From assembly GCA_903813345.2 (NCBI GenBank), contig CAIIXF020000012.1, positions 12,258,932 to 12,322,931 of the forward strand: 64,000 nt of DNA, in the 5' to 3' direction. How positions within the stretch are numbered: position 1 is the stretch's first letter; every line of letters begins with the position of its first letter. A program made the position numbers and the translations under genes. Of this stretch, positions 1 through 21,059 are shown piece after piece. Below the pieces are notes generated by a model, which did not search any database, was not told the origin of the DNA, and saw only the letters and a program-made list of their open reading frames with translations. The stretch is from Owenia fusiformis (Eukaryota > Annelida > Polychaeta > Sabellida > Oweniidae).

Positions 1-23
1 AATTTTTGTTTTTATTTCTTCAG

Positions 24-9115
<9,092 letters not shown>

Positions 9116-10385
9116 TGCCAGATTTCACTGAAATAATATTGAAGAATGCTTTAACGAGATATAGGTGCTATGTAGATTGCGGAAGATATTGTTAATGCAT
9201 AAGAAATTTGCCGAAACTTTGAAAAAAAAGTATCTACAACTAATTTGGATATCTTTAATAGATTCTGGGTTCCTAGTATAAAGAAAGCATAGGATTTCTG
9301 CAAGGAATTGTACATTTTTGTATTTTTAAAATGAGAATGTGTATCTACATGTATTAAACTAAGATAACATGGATCATTCCGCATAATAAAAAAATTGTAT
9401 TATCCATTCACCCTTGATACCCACATAACGTAATCCACTGTTCTGGGTAAATTATTTAGTCTCTCATAAATTAGTGTTTTATATAAGAAAACCAATTGTC
9501 AAACACTTTGATAATCTAAAGGTTTATTGTATCATGTACTAGATCAACCAGCTACTGAATTGTTGATTGTTGCTGAACCACTGGTAGATATAAGGGACAA
9601 GGTCATTATATCTGTCAACACACATAATTATTTACATTTGGGGAGGGGGCAAGTGTCCATTATGTTATGTTAAAAGCGATTTTCAAAAGAAAGCACTTTT
9701 AGTGTGAAATTTTCAATGAGAGATTCACCTGAGATGAGGGAGGATAGTATTGAAATGTAATTAATTATATGGTATATGCTTTGACATTGAATTATTGACA
9801 TAGTATCATTTTCTTGCCAGTCTATTTCCTCTCATCAGTTATATAGTTGTTTTTCATTGGAACCCTAGATATTGATATAGTTATAATATTTGGCTAAAGC
9901 GAAATGGCCAATATACAATAAAAAAATATATAGAAATGTCATGCAAATGATTATCGATTATTAAAATTGCTAAATGTAAGTTGTAGGAAATAGATAATTG
10001 AATTGTTAATATCTTGTAAAAAGGTGTGTTTTGCAGATGTGCTCAATGTAAATATTGTTTTTTGTATTTTTAACCAAAAGTTTGATTGATAAACGCTTTA
10101 ACCAACCTGCTTTTTGGAATTTTTATACTGTAAAAAGTGGGCTATTTAAAGATCTTATTTGTAAGTTCATAAATATGGCCCACTCTGTGTGTATGTTGTA
10201 TGACATGATATTATTGCAGATTATATCATTTAATTGTGTGCAATATTGAAATATCTATACACATCATTTACTTACTTAGTGCAATTGACGTTGCCAGAGT
10301 ACTTCTAGAAAACTGTATCTCTTGTTCACAACCAATCAAAACCAGCTTGTAATATCTAGAGATTTTGATACTGATGTAAGCATGC

Positions 10386-10575
10386 CAGGCCCATAGCCAG
10401 CTTTTGCTAGGGGGGTTCAGTTTTTAAAAAATTCTGGGGGGGGTTCAAAATTGATCTGACAATGTTGGATGAAATTACTTCAAAATTGATCTGACAATGG
10501 TGAAAAAGATTTTTGAAAGAAGTTTTAGCCAGAGGGCCTTGAGCCACTGAACCCCTACTCCTGACTACGGGCCTG
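10386..10575. mobile_element. CAGGCCCGTAGCCAG-type MITE
   Basis: Starts caggcccatagccag and ends ctacgggcctg, giving inverted termini. A second copy is at 12534-12729; the two share ttaaaaaattc(t/c) and tggtgaaaa blocks. Confidence 0.55.
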
Positions 10576-11312
10576 CATGTACATGTACACTGTAGTTCCT
10601 TATTGTACTGTATATAATGAGTTTGTGGAATCTCTATCAGATACTTCACACTCATGGAAACTATAAAGCTTCATGTACCATGAACCATCTTTGTGAAGCC
10701 AAACTATGATTAATGTTCATTTATAAGGGGGTAATTTAACATAAACTTTGTAAAGTTAAGCATTCGTAAAGTCCATCGTTCTCTTACTGTGATGTCATTT
10801 TATCCATGGTAACAACAATTAATTTAAGAATTCTCAATTTTATGAAGGTTCTGTTAAGCTTTCAATAAGTATATGGAGAAGTTGGTGTGGTTTGAGGCAA
10901 GCCTTTAAGATTTAAATCCAAATCAAATCCAAAAGAAGATGCACAACAAAAATGTAGATATTTCATAAAATATGGGCACATTAGAATCAGAGTTTGAAAC
11001 TAATAATTGCCTGACTACCTTATATGGCAATCACTTTTGGCTCTTGGCAATGAACAACAACAATGAGTGGCCTCATGAAAATGTACTGGATCCAATATGA
11101 TGATATTGAGGCAATCATGTTTTCAACTTTAGTAGTGAACCCTGATTAAAGAATCTCTCAAGCTTTACACTGTACAAATTTAATAGGCCATTTTGTACAT
11201 TCTTTGTTCCCTCTTTGATATGGTGCTTCTAGGTTTTGATATTTTAATCTTTTAATCTTTTACACAAGTCTGTGCAATACATTCCAAGTAAACACTAAAT
11301 CTTCTAGTTTTT

Positions 11313-11444
11313 ATGTCACCACCAGAAATGATGACATATTGTTACGGTCCCCAACTTTTTATGAACAGTGGCTGGTCTTTGGTGTTTGTAAGTTGGTGTT
11401 TGTCGTAACAAATAGCAGGTGGTGACATTTTGCATGTTAATGCC
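11313..11444. mobile_element. GTCACCACC-type MITE
   Basis: Starts tgtcaccaccagaaatgatg and ends ggtggtgacattttgcatg. This is the most complete copy of the family described at 5555-5660. Confidence 0.55.
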
Positions 11445-11708
11445 TGGTCTCTTTCTTACTTCATGCATTGAACATTCTATGTTACTATGTACACAAATGT
11501 TTTGAGTACACAAATCTCTTGCTCTTAACTAAATTTTTACAATTCAGTAGACATAACAGAAGTGAATATATATTGTCTGAGAATTGTAGAGTAGACTTAG
11601 TATCAGTGATGCATATTTGTATAATACAATACTTCACACCACATTCACAAAACTATAATATAATATTATATGTATCTCATATATTTAATAAATATATATT
11701 TCTATTGA

Positions 11709-11752
11709 AATAAACAATTTATAATCTTTATATGTACATTTGTTCTTTTATT
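11709..11752. terminator. Convergent poly(A) signals of LIMK and IFT22
   Basis: AATAAA on the + strand at 11709-11714 and AATAAA on the - strand (tttatt at 11747-11752) face each other. Cleavage 10-30 nt beyond each hexamer would make the two 3' ends overlap by a few tens of bases. Inference from hexamers only. Confidence 0.4.
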
Positions 11753-12037
11753 CACATCCTTGAATTATCTATGCTCCGATGATATGTAATATATTCTGTA
11801 ATCGTTCAAGATGACTGGAGGAATTCTTGATCAATTTACTTTTTCAGGAAAATATAATTTCAGGTGTGTAGCCAGAATCCAAAAATAATGGAGGCAATAT
11901 TGAAATAGCAAGGCAAACCTCTATGGGACATAATTTCCTAAAGTATGTTTAGAATGAAGTTTCATTCATTGAATGAATGTGCTCCTGTATCCTCTATAGC
12001 TATCCATGCACTGTATTTACAAAAGATCACAAATATT

Positions 12038-12151
12038 CAGTAAAACCTGTCTAAGTGGAACACATTGCAGTTAACCTATGTCAGTGTTCAGTCAGTGTTC
12101 CACTAACAGGTGTTTCACTTCTAGAGGTGTTCCACTCTACAGGTTTTACTG
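12038..12151. mobile_element. CAGTAAAACC-type MITE, full palindromic copy
   Basis: Begins cagtaaaacctgtctaagtg and ends with the inverted form caggttttactg. 114 bp, the cleanest copy of this family here. It lies just beyond the IFT22 stop codon. Confidence 0.65.
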
Positions 12152-12273
12152 TACATTTAATGAGATTTATCTCTAGAAGTCAGATCACAAATGCATGTTT
12201 AATATATACATGTAAGTTCATGATGCGCCAGCTCCATTTTGTGATGTCATAAATATAAAAACACAGGCTCCAT

Positions 12274-15200
12274 CTATCTATTATTCATGATGTTAAGCTC
12301 ATCCTGTTCCCGCTTAGCAGAGACCAAAGTCAGTAGATTAGCCATGAACTTTTTGAACTCTTCTCGGAGATTGTCTGGTTCATCTTCTATGTTGCTATGG
12401 ATATTCGGCATCTTTAGAAACTGACTGGCTGAAAAAAAAGTACGAGTTCATGGCGATTCTCAATTTAACAAATTTTCTCCTCAAGCAATGGAGTAGAACA
12501 CCCCAAAGGGGTCATTGCCTACGTTGAGGATATCAGGCCCGTAATCATCTTTTCTTAAGGGGAGTTCACTTTTTAAAAAATTCCAGGGGGAGATCACAAA
12601 TGATAATTTGGGCCCAAAATTATTAAATTACTTCAAAAAAGTGCTCAGAATGGTGAAAATTGCATGATTTTGAAAGAGTTTTTGGCCAGGGGGAACCCAT
12701 TGAACCCCCCTGGCTACGGGTATGGGTCTAGATACAATATTCCATTTAAAACAAATTTTGCTTCCAAATAGTTGAATTAATTCCCAGTTCATTGAATGTA
12801 TTTCAACAAATCTCACACTTACTGCAAATGCCAATAGTGTGTTAAATTCATGCTTTCATAAATATCAAAGACGAGTAAGACTTTTCATGAGAAATACCAA
12901 ACTGAACTTACGTAGAGCTACTCTGTTTTTATCAGTTGAGTTTGGTTTATGGTGAGCCACAACAATGCACTGATTTTCCTTGATGCCCTGGTTCTGGACA
13001 AATGCAGAGTGCCTGCAAAACAAAACAACATATTAAGAACAAAACATAGAGTAAAGCCTATCTAAACTGAACACTACTGGGACAAGCCAAAAGTGTTCAG
13101 ATTGGCAGGTGTTCACATTTCAAAGTTTTTTGATACAATAATACAGTGAAACTTGTAAAATGGAACACCTCTGTTGGTAGAACACCTTTAAGAGTCCCAA
13201 GAACAACTTACTTCATGTTAAATGAACCTCTATAAGTGGCAGATTAGAAAATGGAACAGAAAAAGTGTTCACATATTGAGAGGTGTTCAAATATACAGGT
13301 TTTACTGTAGTTGGAGCCATCTTTTGGTTATCTTTATTTATGGGTTAAGCATCTTCAAAAAGGTTTATGAAGAAAACCTGTAATCTTGCATTATGACTAT
13401 GGATCCTAAATCTCATTTTCTCTGACCCCCCCCCTCCATCTACTTCCTCTTCTGTGTGTAGGTGAGGGGTATGTAGGGGAGGGATGAGAAGGAAAAATTT
13501 AAAAAAAGATTGTAAAGTTCTAAGACACACATTAAACTGACTGATTTTGAGTGATAGATACATATTATATATGGTCAGTGCTCTGCAGCGTTTTTATTTG
13601 AAAAGTGGATTGAAATTACACTCACCAAGATTCTAGTTCCCGTTCATGAGAAGCAACATCAGCATTGTACACAAAGATGATTCCACTTGTGTCTCTTGCT
13701 ATTGCAGGCCAACAGCCTTCATACCTGGAAACGTAACAACAAATTAAGACGAGGCTTAAAGAGAGCATCCTCCTAAGCATGTGTCCAGAATCCATACCTC
13801 CTTCTTCCCCCTGCTATAACCAATTTGGAACCCCCGATTAAACTGAATCACGTGATCTAATTATGCACAATGACTTATTATGATTTCTGTCGAAGGGTTG
13901 CGACAGCCAATCAGATTGCGAGTTCTTAACCTCTTGAATACCCAGAGTGACGGATATATCCGTCACAAATGAAATAAGACTGGTGCCCAGAGGGACGAGA
14001 AAATCCGTCACAAAATTTTTCACAAAAATTGCTCTCATTTGAACAATTTTCATCCAATTTACACAAAAATTGTTTTAAAACGTGTAGAAATGATCTTTGC
14101 CGTCCAATTTTACTAAGCTAAGCATCTAAAGTTGTATAGGTATGTAATAAAATGTCAAAAGGTGGCAAAAAATGAAAAATTCTCTGGTTTCATGCCAATT
14201 TTAGAGCCTGGAATTCAAGAGGTTAATCGGGGAAATGCTAACTGCCTATCGCAGGGGGTAAAAAGGAAGAATATATTCTGGATTTTGAAGCCCTGTGATC
14301 GGAGGATGTAAAGGGAGATGAACATGTGTTTAGTTTAGCATATCTACTTTTGGGCATTTGCTAGTATAAGGCAACAAGCGATTTGCTCGGGTTGTTTTTA
14401 TCAAAGCTGCAACCTGTTGTTTTAGGGAATTTGACCACTGTCTCCATGTTAAAATTATAATATAATTTTGCATAATGTTCTACATTTACATGCATTTTTA
14501 AGAAACAGATGATTGAAAAACCAGAATTGGAGATCTATGATATTTGGCCTTTAGAATGATTATTAGGATCATTAAAAAGGTTGGCACATAATTTTCTTAA
14601 GAGAATACTGATTTCATTTTTACATAAAATTTCAGTCAGATAAAGCAATTCTGCTATTTTCATCCAAAAATTTATATGATATTGCAATGATCTCCCCAGC
14701 ATTAGAGGAAATTTGTTTTTAGATCCTATAAAATATATTTTGAGAAAAACAGGTAAAGTTGAGATTTACATTAAATGTAGTGCCAGTACAGGATTGAGAA
14801 AAATCCTGTGGAGATCAGTGCTTATTGTAAATGAATTGTATGATACATAAGACATTACTTCTTGTCTCCGCTGACATCCCACAGCTCAACTTCTGCGCTT
14901 GAGTTCTTCCCAGCAACATTCAAATTGTTAGATTCAAACTCAAGAATCCTGCAAATATACGGAATAGTTATACAATTACAGAGCCCAGATCATCATCCAT
15001 AGCAGGTGAATCCACTGAATGAAACAATATATTCTGGATATTTGAGCCATGGTCCCAATTAATTCTAAATGCTAATGAACCTATCTCTGTAAGGAGCACC
15101 TGTCTACAAGAAATGTGATCATAATGGCTGACCAGTTCAGTTAGTTGTTCCATTATACATGTACATGGTTCACTCTGTTTTTTTTTTACTTTCTAAAGCC

Positions 15201-16834
15201 TGTTTCTTTACCTTACTCCAACAGTAGGGTGGTACTCAGGCGATTTTTACTGGTTGTTTTCACAAAATTGCCTGGTGTTTTTAGGGACTTTTCAACTTTT
15301 GCATTTTAAATTCATGATTCCATTGATTTTGCCTGTTGTTTTCATTTATTTAGCCTGTTGTGAGAAATTCTAGTGAAACCCCTGAAAGCCTGTTTCATAC
15401 CTTACTCCAACTGTAGGGTGGTACTCCCCGCCTGATGTATCCGTAGCATCTGACAGGAAGTTAGACAACACCGTTTTACCACTCTGCAATGAAAATCAGG
15501 GAAGAACTATTAAATTATGAGGCTCCAACTTGTGCATTTTGCATATTTTATTGCTCAGTGGTAGAGCAATCGCCTGGAAAGTGTGGGGTCGTTGTTCAAT
15601 CCCCACTAAAGTGGACTGCCTTTTTCACATCAGCCCTTAGCGCAGGATTTAATTCTGTGTTTTATCCTGTAAGTTTTGGAGTTACTTAGTATTTACATGT
15701 ATCTTAGAAAAATATAACATAGTAACAAAAGTGGTGTTCTCAGGGCTGTCAACTTGGGACCACCTAACATGAGTGACTTCCAAATGTTGAACACCTTCCT
15801 TCAAACTTTGGACAGCTTCAGTGAACACTGGCAGATTTTGGACACCTAAAATTTTTCCAGCTGGGGGGGGGGGTTAGGTGTGAATATTTTCGAAACAAAT
15901 GAATATACACATATTTTGTACAAAATGCGTGAGATAAACGGCAATCGCGTGCAAAGACCGAACGGAATGCGTTCGCTTTTTTTAGCCGTTCGGTACTTTA
16001 CCGTCTCGGCATTTCCCAAAAAAATGATTTTTAAAAATTTCAACAAAATGCGTGATTTACGTGATATTTGATCATACACGCTAAATTGATGCGTGATTTA
16101 TATTTTTCCAGCAAATGCGTGACAATCACGCCTAATGCGTGAGGGTTGACAGGGCAGTGTTCTGTATGGTTATTTTTCTAATTTTAAAAACTGAACCTTG
16201 CAAAGACCATGTTGATGACAGGTTCAACAGCTTGCCTTTGAAGCAGTTTAACAGACTGTACCTTTGGGTTGATGCAACATAACCAGCAAACCATTGTTTT
16301 ATCTGATTAAATGGTTTTCAAGTAACTTAATTCCTACTACCCTGGCCTATATGGGCTACTTTCTTTGGGGTAATAAAAATTCTGATCGATTTGTTTATTG
16401 TTGCCAAGTGGGCGATAATAGGTGAAACTATTTTACTCACAAATAAATTACAAATTTCGCAGATAAAAAACCAATAGATTTGTCCAAACCATATATTTTC
16501 ATGATCCTGGTTACTCGAATTTTTATTTAAATGTAAACTATAATATTATAAGAAGACAGGAACAAATAAAATCATAGAAAGAAAATTCACAACATTTTCG
16601 GATTTTTATTTTGCTCAGGAATGTCGAACATTTCAAGCCGATGTATTTATGGTTACGAACCCAAACTGGCAATGAAACTAATGTAATTACAAACTTAAAT
16701 ACTCCATGTTAGTATAATCATACCGTACTTACTTCACATGGCCCCAGAACAAGCACTTTTGTCTTGAACATAATGTTCCTTCTTTTCTGGACCGGAACCT
16801 TAGTGATTTCTACTCCAACTGGCATGCGCTCCAT
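12274..16834 (-). CDS. IFT22: IFT22 / RABL5 small GTPase-like intraflagellar transport protein
   Basis: Six exons on the minus strand: 16771-16733 (from the conventional Met), 15483-15401, 14948-14859, 13724-13626, 13012-12912, 12428-12274. They join in phase to 188 residues; human IFT22 has 185. The P-loop GPCESGKT (residues 10-17) is split by intron 1 between E and S. Further family marks are GVRILEFE, ELWDVSGDKK in place of the Rab DTAGQ, GIIFVYNADV, QCIVVAHHKP and the C-terminal HSNIEDEPDNLREEFKKF block. There is no C-terminal prenylation cysteine, as in RABL5. IFT22 is a subunit of the IFT-B ciliary transport complex (family knowledge). An in-frame Met at 16834 would add 21 residues (MERMPVGVE...); ctaccaatag directly before it looks like an acceptor, so an upstream noncoding exon is possible. 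I favour the Met at 16771 by family length. Confidence 0.93.
12534..12729. mobile_element. CAGGCCCGTAGCCAG-type MITE in the last IFT22 intron
   Basis: Starts caggcccgtaatcatc and ends ccctggctacgggtatgggt. It pairs with the copy at 10386-10575. Confidence 0.55.
13054..13307. mobile_element. Two CAGTAAAACC-type MITE remnants
   Basis: A decayed copy at about 13054-13130 (gagtaaagcctatctaaac) is followed by a fuller copy at 13144-13307 (cagtgaaacttg ... caggttttactg), in an IFT22 intron. Confidence 0.5.
15191..15240 (-). repeat. Duplicated IFT22 exon-2 end with donor
   Basis: About 50 bp here (ccttactccaacagtagggt core) repeats the 3' end of IFT22 exon 2 plus its donor, whose real copy is at 15380-15431. 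On the minus strand the decoy lies about 185 bp downstream of the true donor, inside intron 2. It lacks the rest of the exon and has substitutions, so it is not a functional exon. Confidence 0.7.
15549..15675 (+). mobile_element. tRNA-derived SINE-like repeat
   Basis: The head has tRNA-like internal promoter blocks: an A-box-like region gctcagtggtagagcaa and a B-box-like ggtcgttgttcaatccc. The body (gcctttttcacatcagccc, gcgcaggattt, tatcctg) matches the reverse copy at 1335-1485. It is not a real tRNA: acceptor stem pairing is absent. Confidence 0.55.
15741..16157. mobile_element. hAT-like non-autonomous element
   Basis: Starts cagggctgtcaac and ends gttgacagggcag. Internal motifs atgcgtga and tcacgc recur in both orientations, and a hairpin centred near 15960 carries gaacggaatgcgttcg. 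The flanks share only tgttct, so the target duplication is imperfect. It lies in IFT22 intron 1. Confidence 0.45.
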
Positions 16835-18182
16835 CTATTGGTAGAGAATAAAACAGGAACCTGTCATTCTTATCCTCGGAATAAAATACAACATGTTGAA
16901 GTTGCCAGACTGACTAGAACTACAAGTATTATCATATCTTGCCAATTTTGTAAAAATACAAAGGAGCTCGTAGGTTATCGCAAACAATTTACCTATCTCA
17001 AAGAAAATTACATACAGTAAGCTTAATAATAAAGTCAAAGAAACTCGGAGATATTTAACTAGCAATCAACCCATCAACACACTTGTTGACCCCATTTTCA
17101 CCAAAAATTCAATAATTTTTACATCGTTCAATGCATTACTATTCTTTATCTTATGTATCCGAAATATTTCTTGAAAGAAAAACTAATTGCTGATAAGTGT
17201 TCCCCATGTTACTTCTCCATTGAAAAATCTCATGCTATCCATTCCAATCCAATCCATCCAAAATGAAATATCTGAAATTACATGTATATTTTTTACTTGT
17301 GTTTAATTGGCGATTAATGTCCACGTTATTATGCTGAAGTTGTTCCGGTTTGCCCATGAGATATTTGCCCCTAGAGCTTCACATGGGCAATGTCTGTATT
17401 AATAGCCTACATTTTTTCAAAACATGCCCCTGCGTTCTGAATTCTCTCTATCTATTTTAGGGAAACGGGCCCACAGTATGTCTATGTCTATGTCAATAAT
17501 CTGCAAAAGGCTAAAAAAAAGCAGAGATATGATTTAACGCAGTGATAGAAATTGAATAGAATATAATTTAAAACCTTAACATTTAAAAATAGATCTATAA
17601 TTCACAACTCAGAATTGAAAGGAACCTTCCTGGTTGGCCCCTGTACCCCCTAATTAGCTCTTATGCATTGGATGTTCGAAACCTTAATATTTATCACTAA
17701 GGGAATTTTTTTATTAAATCGTTATTTTCACATATTATTTTACAGGTTATTAATGATGTTTACTGTAGAAAGAGAGAGAGAAAAGGGAAGATTGTAGATT
17801 TTTGTCACTTTTTATAAAGTGTTGATTTGACTGTGAAGGTATATTTTAAAAGGACCTAGTTCAGGTCTATTGTTCTGGTTTATTGATGTTAGAAACTTGG
17901 CTTTTGTGTGTTTGTTAAAGTGTTCCTGGTGTCTGCAATTTCTTAAAATGGCAATGTACATGGCACATTGAAAAACGCTTCCACTTTTACAAAACACTTG
18001 CCCCCTCTTGCCCCGTGTCCCGTTTTGCCCCAGGTCTTCCCTGACATGGCCCTATATTTATGCAAAGTTTAATGATCGCTTTGGGCCGTAGAAAGCAAAA
18101 CAATTTTCGGGAAGGACACAATCCCCTTAAGCTTTCCCTCGTGTCCCCAAATATTACACGTAAACTTACCTGGACAGCCTTC
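16835..18182. other. Upstream region of IFT22, no gene seen
   Basis: AT-rich spacer. It should contain the IFT22 promoter. A single gttgcc half-site occurs near 16899 but no complete RFX X-box (GTTGCCATGGCAAC type) was found. No coding or RNA feature could be supported. Confidence 0.35.
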
Positions 18183-18345
18183 AATGTGCGTCCCAAGTAG
18201 TAAGCTTAAGGTACTTATAGAAATTAAATAATCTTTAGCAAATGCAACTTGTCCCAGAGTGTGGCCTACATCTAGTCCCAACTTAGTTGCACCTTTGACA
18301 TGCTCTTTTTGATGACGCTCTTCAACAGTCTTCAGTGTGGTGTTA
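18183..18345 (-). pseudogene. Orphan coding-like fragment ending in a splice donor
   Basis: On the minus strand an open frame gives about 54 residues, including KGATKLGLDVGHTLGQVAFA and STLSLLLGTHIEGCP, and ends in TGTCCAG|gtaagt at 18183. The composition looks protein-like, with no low complexity, but I do not recognise the family. No partner exon was found nearby, so it is either one exon of an unseen gene or a relic of a pseudogene or transposon. Confidence 0.3.
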
Positions 18346-18844
18346 CTAGTATACAGTATATGAATTCATCAATTAACGATTCCCCGTGGAACGGACTCCC
18401 TGCCGTAGTTTGCATTGGTTACGTTTACATCAAAAATCTATAGAGCATCGGTAATTTGTTATGTTTACTAGCATGACTAGGCTAGGGAGCGTGTCTATAA
18501 ATACTTACATTCCTATTGTTATGACAAGGCTTCATAATTAACAGATTGAATAGCCGATGGAGTTGATCGAATAGTGCTTCTTTGTTTGTATTGAATTCCA
18601 TGAATAAACAGAATTTGAGTGGTACTTTTGATATGTGTGATCATTGATTTAAAATCCAGACACACAAATATGTACTACCTATTAAGATTTTCAAATGTTT
18701 CTTTTCTGTAAACTTTGAAAGTTAGCATGGAAATGAAGAAGGGTAGCGGCCAAATAGTAAGTTATGGTAATATAATCGATATTTATTAGGCCAAAAAGGC
18801 TTGTTTTCCAAAGAAAAATCAAAAGTGTCTTCCATAATACTTTA

Positions 18845-19744
18845 CAGTAAAACCTGCATATCTCTCTGAACGCCTCTTTAATCTGGAATTGAAACCGCTC
18901 AATGGGAACACTTGTTCTTTCTTTGTCCCAACTTTAATTGTATTCACCCATTGATAACTAACATGTCAAAAAACTTCAAATGGGAACACCTGTTTTACAA
19001 ATCTGAACACCTTTTGGCCAGTATAATTGCCTGATGTTCAGATTGGACAGATCTTACTGCATTTCTACATCATTTCTACATCATGTATTTCCTCAATATG
19101 TAACCATCACGGAGACGTTAGCTGTAGTTATAAATACAACCATGTAGTCATGGTACCCATACTTGAGTCATAACATAACTGCGCTTATGCTGTCATGGCT
19201 TCCTTTACCCTACGCGCTGTCTATTTATAAACTACCGAAGACGATACTCTGAATTGTTTTAAGAAGTTAAGGCGAACGAATGCAAAGGGGAGCCATTTGT
19301 GACAACGGTATCTGACTTAATCGTTTTCAGGCTATTCGGTGTGCTATGCTATGCGAATCAATGGTTGTACTATTTATTGACTGCCATAATAAACTGTAAA
19401 CATCGTACTACGAGGACTGCCACTCGATAAAAACAATAGCCTGAATAGCTGTCATTGTAACATTTTTCCTTTTTATAGAATCCGATATTACATTACAACA
19501 GCTAAGGACTCTGTGATCGTTACATATTAGGGAAATGCATAATATAAATACAGTAAAATCTTTCCAGTCTGAACACCAATTTTACTGGCCAAAAGTGTTC
19601 AGATTAGTAAAGCAGGTGTTCCCATTTTAAGTTTTTAACACGCAAGGTAGTCAATGGGTGAATACGTGAAATTGGAACAAAGAATAAAATGATCCCATTG
19701 AGTGATTGCTAGATTATAGGCGTTCAGATATGTAGGTATAACTG
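18845..19744. mobile_element. Two CAGTAAAACC-type MITE copies
   Basis: Copies at 18845-19059 (cagtaaaacctgcatatc ... cagatcttactg) and 19551-19744 (cagtaaaatctttccagtc ... taactgc). Both contain the gtgttcagatt block of the longer subtype. The sequence between them and on to 21000 shows nothing else I can support. Confidence 0.45.
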
Positions 19745-21059
19745 CATCGTGCCATGAATGACAATTTTGAAAATGTCCCTCACTTTGAAAAAAGCCTTAG
19801 CTTAGTATCATGATCAGAGTTAGTTGAGCTTACAAAAAATTTCAAAAATAGCTGTACAAAGAACCCATATTCTTACTATTGAAAAGTGATCCTACCAATA
19901 GTCTCCCACATGAATCACTTTTTGAGACTCGATAAACTTGAGTTGAGATAATGATGACATTCATGATGATAGGCAGCTTTTTAAATACCTCGGATATTTC
20001 CCTATTACACTGGAATACCATATAATTATATAAATTGTATAGATGATTGGCTTATTCTCAATGATGGAGTTTATTCCAATCAACGCCTATCTAAGCCTAC
20101 GATGACCACAGGGGCTTAATCAGAGTAACATATGGACCGCGCATACACAAAACATTGACTTGTACATTTCATATCAAATTAATACTATATTCAATGACTA
20201 TTGATACATGTGCATATACATACTATGAAGTTAGATTAATTGGCGGTTAAATAGGGAATAAGACAAAAATAGAATAAAACAAAATATGAAATTATTGTAG
20301 TTTGTTAAATTTTTTCTGTGTTGACGTTGATCAAAGAATTTTGTTTATCCAAGAACCCTGTCTCTAATACTATCTTGACATTGAAAATAGAAGCTGTTTT
20401 TTCACTTTATGAACTAAGCATTTACTCTTTGTTGTTATTTTATTCAAGTTTTCATTTACAGAGAAACAATTATTAAACTAAAGTTTCAGTATTTGATTTG
20501 TGTCACACGGTCAATAAATTTTAGTATACGACAGTAAATGCCTCTTTTGTCAATTCATAGCTTACTATTGACAACGGTTTATTGACATGTATATACAGAA
20601 AGACAATCTGTTTTAACAACGTTATTTTTGAGTTCGTAAATAGCAAACAAAACTTAACATTATTTGAAGAAGGTACCAAACAATATGTGGAAACTCAATC
20701 CTCAAAGACTGTTAAAAGGGTACAAATTTATTTAACGTCGCACTTTACATCCTTCTTAAAGAATGCGTGTACTTGAAACCAAAAACAAAAATGAAACGCA
20801 GTTGATATCAAATATTTAATTAAAAGTAAAGTATATAGCATATTTTGATTTTCAAGATATTATGTGAAATTAAAGTTTTCTGAATATAACTTTATATGGA
20901 TTCACAAATCGACGAGTTTTAATGAATATAAGTACCCGGATGTACAGACAAGAACGCGGTGGTACTTTAAGATATTAGGGATGTTGAACAATAAATGACT
21001 AATGCTTTAATACCACCTAAAAGTCAACAAGAGGAAAACAACAAAACGACATCATGGGG

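Larger units (their letters stand above)
9116..11730 (+). other. LIMK 3' UTR and distal region
   Basis: No coding exon follows the LIMK stop at 9113-9115. Candidate AATAAA hexamers lie near 9383, 9914 and 11709-11714, so alternative 3' ends are possible. The stretch contains two MITE copies (10386-10575, 11313-11444) and is otherwise featureless AT-rich DNA. UTR extent is inferred only from the hexamers. Confidence 0.35.

Noticed and set aside
15549-15625. tRNA gene
   Set aside because: A- and B-box-like blocks are present but there is no acceptor stem or clean anticodon arm; the downstream body is shared with another copy, so it is a SINE.
16890-16910. RFX X-box for IFT22
   Set aside because: Only a gttgcc half-site; the second half is not recognisable.
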